64,000 nt of DNA from Ascarosepion bandense (taxonomy: Eukaryota; Mollusca; Cephalopoda; Sepiida; Sepiidae), in NCBI GenBank assembly GCA_037127315.1, contig JBBBDQ010000225.1, forward strand, positions 613,001 to 677,000. The letters run 5' to 3'. Below are positions 13,345 to 23,935 of the stretch, piece by piece. The stretch's first letter is position 1; each line of letters begins with the position of its first letter. The notes below the pieces were generated by a model. The model saw nothing but the letters and a program-made list of their open reading frames with translations, was not told where the DNA came from and did not search any database. The translations under genes were made by a program, and so were the position numbers.

Positions 13345-16300
13345 TAGAGGGAGTGAAAATGGAGTGTGATGCGCTGCCATACTAAAACGGAATAAGCAAT
13401 GGAAAAGAATTACAAACACAGCTTCAATATATAGTGCTGAAATAATTGCTGTTAATTTAGCACTTGATATGATAACCACAACAACCCGCAATAAATTCAT
13501 AATTTTCACAGACTCTTGATCTGCACTTGTTAGTGATCACTTGTTAGTGATCCTTTAACCAAACAAGTACTAAACAGAATCTACTACTTGTGTAAAAGTA
13601 AAGAAATAATCTTTTGTTGGATCCCAAGCCATCTTGGGATACCGGGAAATGACGGAGTGGATTCAGAAGCAAAAAAAGCCTTGAAGGATGCAATAACAAA
13701 CACAAAGGTTCCATACTCTAATTATAAGACTTGTTGTAAAGAAAATTATCATTAAAAAATGGCAACATCATTGGGATACATTCATTAATAACAAACTCCA
13801 AAACATTAAACCCACTATTGGAGAATGGAACTCAGAATACAAAAATAGAAGAGAACAAGTCATGATGACCTGCCTGCAGATAGGCCACACCTACATTATT
13901 CACCTTTATTTACTAGAGGGCACAGAATCCCCAATAAGCATTACATGCCAAGAAAAATTTACAGTGAAACATATACTATTAGTGTGTAGATTTTGATCTA
14001 GTGTGAACAAAATATTACCAAGTGAGTAATTTAAGAAAACTTTTTTACAAAAATAATACCATCCAAGATTGTAAATTTCCTAAAAGAAGTTGGATTTTAC
14101 TCAAAAATATGAGTAATTGAAAAACTGTTCAAATATATATGTAAACATGCACATTTTTTTTACCAAACTATTGCTATGAATTTATTTCAAAATTTTGTTG
14201 GTCTTAAATGACCCATGGAGGTTGATGTGCCATAAAACAAAACTAACCATCTGCTATGAGTGGTAGTGAGATACTAAAATACCAGCCAGCTAATTTGTGC
14301 ATCACCTTATAATTGTGTACATAAACTGGAGATATATATATATATCAGCATGCAGTGTAAATATAGAAGAATCTAAAGGAGTATCCTGTACATACAGTGG
14401 TAGGATAACTCTCTAAGAGAGCTTTAAATATATATGTATATAAATACATATAGAGCAAATATAAGAAAAATTAAGGCAGACATGTTATTTCATGGTAAAT
14501 TGGATGTATATCATTTGTGTAAAATCCTTTGTACAATAAAGACGGAAGCTGATGATAATTTGCCTGAAATAGACCTATACTTCCAATTTACCATGAAATA
14601 ACGTGTCTACCTTAATTTTTCTTATATTTACATGTGTTGTCATCATCGTGTTGAATTGACTATATTCCATTCGCTGGTTACTGGGAACTGAGGATCATGT
14701 TATATATGGTGGTAGTGACCAGATCGGTGTTATATTTGGTGCCCTGAAGAAGCCAAGTGTTATATCAGGTAGCCCTGACTAAAGGACTAACACCCTGTGG
14801 GAATCAGGGATTGGGTTTTAGCAATATACCATCCTTTTGCTATCCTGGACTGACCTAGCCAGTTAATAACAGGAGACCTATTTTGACCAGTTCAAGATCC
14901 ATCAAACATAACATGGGTGGATTGGTCGAGGTTCAGGAAAGGTTGGCTTGGGTATGCTTGAGGCTTGTGTTATATCTAGTGCTGTGTCGACCAGGATTAG
15001 GCCCTAAGGTGGCAACGACAAAGCCAAGAACGAGCGATGACAAGTCAACGAGAACAAAGGTAGCAAGTTGACAAGAACGAGCGATGAAGCTGATATGAAT
15101 GAGTGGCAACAAATTAGCAAGTAGCAGGTAAGATGCTTTTCGGTTTCATTCCCTATGATTCTCAATTTCACCAGGGCAAATTATTGTTATATCCTCGAAT
15201 TTTCAAAGTCTCTCAGTAGCCGATAGGTATCATGGCAAACCATGAGTTAGAGAGATCAGATAGAGTTGAGGTAGAAGTAAGGGAGCTGTGACACACCGCT
15301 GACCTGAGAGGGATATTGAGGGGACCCCAGGTACCCATATTTGAAGGGTACGCCAAGGAATTAAAGGATTGGCTATTGTCAGTTCACAAATCTAGAGCCA
15401 TTTTTGGAATTCCGGATCATGAGACTATGTGGCATGGAATGCTGCAAAAGGGAAGGCCTTGGAGTTCATAGGATAGCTCCTAATGGGAGATCAGCATATG
15501 CCCTGGAAAGAAGTAGAAGAGTCACAAAGGAGTTTTGCTGATGAGGGAATGGCAATAGAGGCCATGAGGACACTCTTTAAACTAACTCAATTGAGGGATG
15601 AGACCCCCGGAGAGTTGAGGGCTAGGGCAGAAAAGCTGACCAGAATAGCATTCCCTAAATAGGTACGGGCAAATGTGATGCAGGCCCAATTTGTTAACTT
15701 GTATGTAGAAATGCTCAGGGAGGAGCATATTCGCCACAGTGTCCTAAAGAAGGGCCCCCCTGAACTTATCAGCTGTGATGTCCCTATCAATGGACAGCAC
15801 TGGAGTCTGGCAGAAGGACAAGAATGAAGATCCAGGGTAGAGTTCGAGTCATGAAGTAGGCAGGCAGGAGGGCGGTTTTCAACAATTTTTTGTAGGGAGT
15901 GAAAGATTTAGGGAAGAAGATCCTGGAAGATGATATAGGTTTTATGAACCCACGCCAGGTAGATACAGGTTAGTTGGCTAGACCTGTGGCCATGAAGGCC
16001 ACTAGACAATGAACTGCCTGATGAAGCAGGGATTCCCCCCACCGACTTCAATAATTATAAGTGCACCATGTGTAGTTAAAAGGGCCATCCCACTATCTCA
16101 AATCAAAAAGAAACCAGAAGAATTGGAAGATTAAGGAGGGTGGTCTGTATCAAAAGAACTGGAATGAGGTGCTGGGAATGGGGCTGTGAGGGTCATTTTG
16201 CAGCAAATTGCCTCATGAGGAGGTGCTGGTATTGTGGAAGACCAGGCCATTTGAAGAGAAGCTGTCCTTGGTGACGGAAGACAAGCAAAATAAGTAGGGT

Positions 16301-19163
16301 CTGCTCTCGACCACCCAGATGGAAGGGGCCAAAGGGGGACCCACTGTGGGTGACACTGGAGATGTGCTACTGCCAGCATCTATGGCCAGTTGGTGGGAGA
16401 GCCAAGGTACTAGAAGACGAAAGAAAATGGCTTGGGTGTCTCATTTTTTTAGTACAAGAAAAAGGGCTACATTGTGAGGTATTAGCGGAAGGGTCAGTAG
16501 TAAGAACTGTAATAGATGCTGGGTCAAAAGTCTTGCTACTGAATTTGGAAGATTATGAGCACTTGAGCTATAGAGGTAGCTTGAAGGAGGCAAACATAGA
16601 AGTTACTACAGCGGCAGAACCCCTGATGGAGATAAAGGAGATAGTGAACCTTCCAGTGAAAATAGAAGGGATGAGCAGCGTCCAGAGGTTTTATGTGGCC
16701 TCAGGTTTGTGTGAAGAGGCGATTTTGGGGGAAAACTGGCTTCACCATCATGGAGCCATGATAGATTTCAACCCCTCTGTCTTGGTAGCAAAAGATAGAA
16801 GAGTACCATTGGGTGACTCCCCACTCCTCACCCCTGGAGGAGTTCAAGTTCATAATACTAGAAGAGGATGTAAAATTACCCCCTAGATATGTGGTATAGG
16901 CAAAAGGCAGGCCAGTATCAAGGAAAGAGGTCAGTTATAAAGGTGAATAAGGCAAGGAAGGATAAATTATTAGTTGTGGTGTTTATACCATTACAGAGAC
17001 AGTTTGTTTGAGATATATCAGGCTATAAATGACCTATTCTGTATTCCTGACCATAGAAAGATACCAAGTTGAAACAGGGCATGCAGCTATGAATTTGGCC
17101 CAGACAAAATTTATGATGCTAGCAACAGAAGCAGTTAGAAAGTGCAGAATTGATACCCTAGGAACATGTACCTTGCTGAGCCCTATCTATGTGACCAGAG
17201 AGCACCGGCTGTGTATACTAGAATTATTTAAAAATGATGGCGAGAGGGTTGAGGAATATTGCCAGATTGAGATATTAACTGACACTGTACTACTGCAAGC
17301 AATCAGTATATATGTAGTGGTTGCTCAAAAATCTATTGATCTTTCCAGGTTGTGTGAAGGAGAACCCACTAGAATGCTGAGGGTGAAACCACCTTTATTC
17401 CTGATAAAATTACCTCTGGGGTGTTCTGTAATTGGCTTGTCCATCTCCCTACCCCCATATTACCAGGCTGAAGAGAAATTTGAAGAAAAAAAACTCAATA
17501 ATAGAGTTAACAAAATCTTAAATAATTGTACACAGTTATGGGAGCCAGTAATAAGCAAATACGCTAGGGTCACGATAGAGCGAATACTGGAGTTATTAAA
17601 GCCATTAGATAAAATTCATATGGATCAGTTAAGACAAATACTTTGGGAAAAGAAGATATGAGTTGGAAGAATAGTAAAGTAATTATGGTAAACTGGTCAG
17701 TAGGGATCAGTACTTTGCTGGTCTTTGTGGTAGTGGTAGTATGGAAAATAAAAAAAAAATAGAGAAATGAAATAACAAAGTTTTGGTGAACGTACAGCAG
17801 ATGGAGAGGGAATTACCATCTAGTGGTCCATATCTGACCAGAAAGATCCAGCAGGAAAGGATGAGATCCAATTGAAGCTGACCACAGGAACAGAAGAACT
17901 GAGTCCTGTCAAGAAGTCACTTAAACCTTCACTTACAGAGAAGAAGTTAGTAATAAAAAAGAAATAAACCCTAAGAGGCACATATGTACCTATACACACA
18001 CACACACACACGAAGCAAAAAAAAAAGAAATATTCAAAGAACATCACACACATATAAAAGAAAAAAAGAGAGAGAAGATGGAAGGACTTATTGTTATTCC
18101 TGTTAAGAGGTTGTGAACCCTATGTTTTAATAAAGAGACTTTTATTGCATGAAAAGTAATAAAGAAAAGAAGAAAAAATGCATGTTGTTCCATATAGAAT
18201 TAAAAGGACACTTTTTACATTATTGCATGGAATTGAAGGAAAGACATTTTCATTATTGTCTAGAATAAGAACGAGGACATTTTTGCATTTGCATAGGATT
18301 AGGAGGACACATCTACTCTGCATGGAAATTGTTTTCTTATTAATATTGCTTAAAACTAATACATTCAATGCATGATGAACTAGAAAAAAAGAGGATATTT
18401 ATGTTTTCTTTCTCGGCATGAGATTGCTTGAAAATTGTTTTTTAGGTATAGCCTAAAAATTAATACGCATGGTAAATAGTGTAACCAGTATTTATGATGT
18501 CATTTATTTCATAAATTACAGCTGACGTTAGGGAGAGGCGTAGATCTATTTCCAGATGGCTGGTATTCATTTTTTATTGATTTAAAAGATAAATTTCTAT
18601 AGAATTGAATAGAATGAGAAAAATACATTTACTTTTGTTGAGAAAAGTAAATGAATTGATTGAATCTGTGTGGGTAGGCCGTAGACATAATATTGTTGTC
18701 CTGTTTTGATGATTGCATGCCCCCGAGTCAAGTTAGAATGTAAGGATTTTCTGACTTGTTTTTGCAGCTTTAGGTAAGAATAAGCAAGCAATGGAGAGGG
18801 GGAAGTCTCTCCCTTTCAGTGGTAAGGGACTGAAGGCTCAGTCGAAATGGATAATTGATATTATTTTAATTTCAAGCTGGTAAGACTTACACAGAGGGAA
18901 AATTGAATTCCCCATGGCTAACTTTACCACTCTGGTTTTGTGCTATATCAATAAAATTGAAGTGGAAAATGAAATTAGTGGATTTGGTACCTTGATTTTG
19001 CAGAAGATGGTTAATCTGAGATCGGCAAGTTGTAAGCCAGCTGAGCAAGCCACCACTCCTGAGAAAATTACTGTTATAAGTGGTAGTGTGATACTAAAAT
19101 ACCAGCCAGCTAATTTGTGTGTCACCTAGATTTGAACCTGCTTATAATTGTGTACATAAACTG

Positions 19164-19214
<51 letters not shown>

Positions 19215-20208
19215 TCGAGGCAGTAAATAATTTTCTAAACATATACAATAATCCTTACTCATACACACAGTAAAAAGAACCTTCAGATACTGGAGGCCAT
19301 GTACATTAAATCCAAACAACCCACACTTAATAAAATCACTTTTAAATCTGGCCATAACACATTATATTGCATTTGAATACATGGTTCTGTTGTCATTTTG
19401 CGCTATCATGCGGTGTGACGTCATAGAACCGCATTGCAAATTTGCGAACTGCATTTGTTATGTTTGGTAACTATTGCCGTTGCCTAGCAGAGTTTTATGT
19501 CAACACAAAATAAAATCGTCGGTGATGGTGGATGTTATTGTGCTACTGTCTTGGTGACCTCTCTGAAGGTGGCTCATGTGAGCTGAAAGCTTAGAACCAA
19601 ATTAATAAAAAAAATTATCCAAATGTTGGAGAATTTTTGTGTTTATTTGCTACTGAAATTAAAGCCAAAATATGATGTTTAGAACGGCTCATGATTAAAC
19701 ATAATAGACATTCATTGTCTCTTATATTTAACAGTATATGTTTAGAAAATATCTATATAAATCTACATCCATGTCATCATCGTGTTGAACTGACTATATT
19801 CTGTTCTCTGAACCAGGGATTGTGTTATATCTGGTGGCAGTGACCAGATTGGTGTTATATTTGGTGCCCTGAAGAAGCCAAGTGTTATATCAGGTGGCCC
19901 TGACTAAAGGACTAACACCCTGTGGGAATCAGGGATTAGGTTTTAACACTATACTATCCTCTCGCGATCTTGGACTGACCTGCCTAGTTAATAACAGGCA
20001 GTCCTACTTTGGCCAGTCCGAGATCAATCAAACTCAACATGGGTGGATTGTTTGTGGTTCAGGAAGGGTTGGTTTGGGTACACCTGGTGATCATGTTATA
20101 GTTGCACTTTCAACTGTTTATCTTGTTTCCAACAATACATTCTGTCTTCTTACAATTGATAGTTATTTCATTCTTCTTACTTTCCTTTATTACCTTATCT
20201 AGGAATTC

Positions 20209-20247
<39 letters not shown>

Positions 20248-20879
20248 ATTTTTATTCTTATTTTTTTTAACCCCGTGTCACCAACATGGTGCCATCTTAT
20301 GTTGCTAAAATATACAGATGATGCCACTGGTAGGATTTCTAGTTCTTAGGATTGTTTTGCTGTAAAGTTTGAATAAGTCCAATAAAAAAGACTCATCCTT
20401 GTCTTATGCCCCTTTCTATTTCTTGAGTATTTACTCAGTTCATTTTCTATCTATATGCAGGTCGCTTGCTCCCAATATAAGTTTCAGATTATCCTAATAT
20501 CTTTCTCAAATAAATCAAGTTTCCTTAGCAGTTAAAATAGGTCTTTGTATCAAACCATATACTTTTACATAGTCTATGAAACATGTCCTGTATTTGTATT
20601 GTTCTCTTCTGATAACATTCTGATTATAAATATACAGAATATTTTACAAACGTTTTAGAGTTCTTTTTTTTATACTCTTCGTCTTTTTTAGGTATAAAAG
20701 AAATTATTTGAAAATGTGCTTTGTACATTTCAGAAAGGAAGATAATACCATATAATTCTCAATAACAGCTAACTGCTTATTGATTCCAAATGTAATGATA
20801 GTCTTGTTTTTATAAATTTAAATGTGATAATTAACCTTTTTCATTTATGAAAACAATTACAAATGATTAATCATAAATG

Positions 20880-20925
<46 letters not shown>

Positions 20926-23882
20926 TATAAATGTTTATTCTTTAATTTTTACTTGCAGATAGTTATTTAAAAATTGCTGTCCTTTTGTTTTTAGGATATG
21001 CAGAATAAATTACGGGAACAGTTCCGTGGTATTCCAGATGAATTCATGACGAGTAACTTGGCAGATAAAGCTAAGGTATTATTGATTATTATTATTATTA
21101 GTGATTGCTTCTTTCATTGCCAAATTTGTTATAATTAGCTTATATTTTTGTTTCTTTTTTAATGTATAAAAATTGTTCTTGTCTTTTTTTTTTTATATAC
21201 TTCTAATTCTGATCTTGTATATTTCCTCTTATATAAACATTGTGGTGTTTTGAAGCTAGTCAGTGATTTAAAAAAAAAAAGAAGATATTTGATATTCTTT
21301 TCCAAGTACTGAATTAATTCACCTCAGAAAAAAAAATGACCTAGTTCCTGTCATCTCATTCTGTTAAAACACTTGAATGCTATAAACATTTTATTCTACT
21401 TGCACTATTTATTTTGACAGAATGCACATAAAACCACTTTACATCCTTTTAATTAAAATCACAAATATTGGATGTAAATATGAGCTGTGAAGTCATGTTC
21501 AATTTGAAAATCTGATAACTAAATCTGAAATTTTCCTTGTAGTCACTTTTAAATTTGTATCAGCTTGAAAATCATTGTGATGTTTCCTTATGTGACTTTT
21601 ATCTATTTCTATAAAGTTTTGGACTATAATGAAATCTTCAAAACTTTAATTAAGAAATCTCTTAAGTTGGCTAATTGATTAAATTATTGGAATATATGTA
21701 ATTACTGTTTTAGTAAATAGTTCTAACCTCCTCATCTTCTCTATATTTTTGATATTTATGTATTTTTACACTTTCTAAAAGATTTGTGCTGGCTTTGATT
21801 TCTTGTTCACTTTTCTTAATTCATTGTATTCTAATTTAAAAAAGAACTTCATATAATGTTTAAATAATTAAAAATGAAATTGATTCAGATTTTCATATCA
21901 TGGCAAATATTATGGAAAATATTATAATTTGTTCTTAAAAGTATTGATTACAGTGAACCAAGTCATGTTAAAGTTAATCCTTTTGCTTGAGGTTTAAATA
22001 GTTATGTGCTGTGCTTGCAAGTACAAAAATATGTTTAGAATATGGTGAAAGAAACAGTTGTAATCAAATGTTAGATATGAGTAATTTGAAATTGGCTATC
22101 AATTCTGTATAGTCATAAAGAAGTGGAAGATATAAGTTTATTTAATTTTAAACTTGATTTTTGTAATTTTAAAATTTTTTGTTCTGATTCTGCAAAAGCT
22201 ACTTTTCCGAATTTTATTGAGAAAATCATCTTAGGCTCTCAAATGTGTATTTGAATATACTAAGGAAATTATTGCAGTTTTATTTACAAACTGACTTACA
22301 TTGATCAAAAAGTAATGTCTGTTCTAATTTAATTTTAAGATTATTACTCAATTTGTGTATGTGTATGTGAAAGTTTTTTTTCTATCTAGAAATTTAAATA
22401 TCTAAGGTGAAGAAAAAAACGTACCATCTCTTTTTGTTAGTCTCTTTCAAAACAAAATGGCTGTCCTTCTGGATACATGTAAAAAGTAAAAACCTGTCAT
22501 AAAATTTTTTTTTTGGAAGAATAATGTAGTGCAAATCTTTTCATGTAAACATGAGAAGATGGGTCAGTAAAGTTAATAGTAATCCTAGAGAAAAAAGAGA
22601 ATTTAACCTCACAACAACAGGCAAGCTGCTGCTGTGAATGAAGATAAAGCCAAAAAAGGTTTGCCCTGTTGGTGGGGCATCAGAATATGCCAACTGCTGC
22701 CCTGCAGAGGGTAAAAGTCCCTGTTGGCCATGGGTGGTGACCTGTAATGTCTGGGGGATGGGATCCTGGTGGTTGAGCAGGTCGTGAACCAGGTGTAAAG
22801 CGGTCATGACCCTGCAACACACCATTTTGGCCCCTACCTGGGCTAAACGGGCAGTCGGAGAGGCCCAATCCGATCAATCGTCTGGTCATGTCAAGCCCCA
22901 TCATATATAACCCACCCAAAACCTATAACTCGTATTCCTCTTCCCAACCAAAACTAACACCTACTCCTAAATATATGATGGAAGGCAGTGGCTGAGGGTC
23001 AATCAATCTGGAAGAGGAAAAGGAAAATACAGTGAAAAATAACCAAAACATAAAGAAGATTGTACAAATGATAGCTTATGCTCAAACTACTCGGGGAAAC
23101 CACTCTGCCCTTTCAAAACAATGCAATATCTATAAACAGGAAAAAGAAATAATAAAATACAAAAAAAATATATCCCTCTCAGAAGCAAAAATGAGGTTAA
23201 AAATCACACAAAAGAAAACACCTACACCTTCATGGTAAAAAAAAAGAAAGTAAATAAAATAGACAATGTAGATAAAAGATTCAACTGAAATAACAAATCT
23301 GTACACAAAATTAAAAGCTTTTCTAGAAAAATTAAAAACCTTAATCAAACTCAAATTAGACCAAAATAAAAATAAAGCTTAACAACCCAAGTCAAATGGA
23401 ATTAACCCAGAAGAAAGCAAAAAACTTTGGAAAGAAAACATAGAACAAAACTCCAATGAACCCTCTTCTTCTCAAACCCAAACCAAGAAAACGAAAAACA
23501 AACAAAATGACAAAAAGAAACAATAACAGAACAAGAAAACAATCAAGATCGAATTTAAAATCAAGAACCAATACATTAAATGAAAATAAATCTGATACTT
23601 TGGAATATATGGAAGTAGATGAATGTGACATTGCCCTCGTGTTGCTAGTCGTGATGATGGCCTCAACACAGCAGCTGATCTTCAAGACATCTATTATAAC
23701 GGTGCTTCCTCTTGCCCACGCTGTGAATTCTGATCCAAGGAAGGCACACCGAAATCTTGTTAGCTGTGTCTTTACCACGTCAACCCAGGCTGGACGCGTA
23801 CATACATTTGGTTAACAAGAAAAAATATGGCACTAAAAAAAAAAATTCGATAATGCCTGAATAAGTTGTGGAAAGAGTCTTT

Positions 23883-23935
<53 letters not shown>

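Larger units (their letters stand above)
4234..14261 (+). mobile_element. Full-length I/Jockey-like LINE, split by a Gypsy element
   Basis: The LINE body runs 4245-14250 and is flanked by an 11-bp target duplication with one mismatch (CTGCTACGAGT at 4234-4244, CTGCTATGAGT at 14251-14261). Without the Gypsy insertion (5074-9726) it is about 5.35 kb. Order: a 5' UTR of ~0.4 kb shared with copies at 22640 and 62945; ORF1 with nucleic-acid-binding zinc knuckles; ORF2 with APE-type endonuclease, RT and an RNase H domain; and a short 3' UTR ending in CATAAAACAAAACTAACCAT without a long poly(A). An RNase H domain after the RT and a CCHC ORF1 are typical of the I superclade. Many stops and frameshifts show it is dead. 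Confidence 0.85.
14636..18120 (+). mobile_element. Retrovirus-like element: gag, protease, env-like, no pol
   Basis: A broken retroelement in plus orientation. The first ~580 bases (14636-15215) form an LTR-end/leader-like segment shared with 19776-20090. Then come a Gag capsid-like region (15232-15830), two zinc knuckles (16170-16265), a retropepsin-like region (about 16480-16870) and an env-like frame (17029-17661) with a membrane segment following (17658-17762). There is no sign of RT, RNase H or integrase between protease and env: only about 150 bases separate them. Exact LTR borders are not established. Confidence 0.6.
2901..20994 (+). other. Giant SNX8 intron filled by nested transposable elements
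   Basis: An 18-kb intron between exons ending at 2900 and starting at 20995. Almost all of 3190-20660 is assignable to repeats, described separately. A short GTAT microsatellite lies near 3033-3056. The sequence right next to both exons (2901-3180 and 20930-20994) is ordinary AT-rich intron. Confidence 0.8.

Noticed and set aside
18178..18375. Open frame encoding repeated FLHLHRIRRTHL-like phrases
   Set aside because: Arises from imperfect short tandem repeats (GGACA/ATTTT), with no start context or domain.
23392..23815. Open frames of 119-128 codons on both strands near 23.4-23.8 kb
   Set aside because: They straddle the junction between LINE ORF1 sequence and the probable solo LTR, and show no conserved domain.
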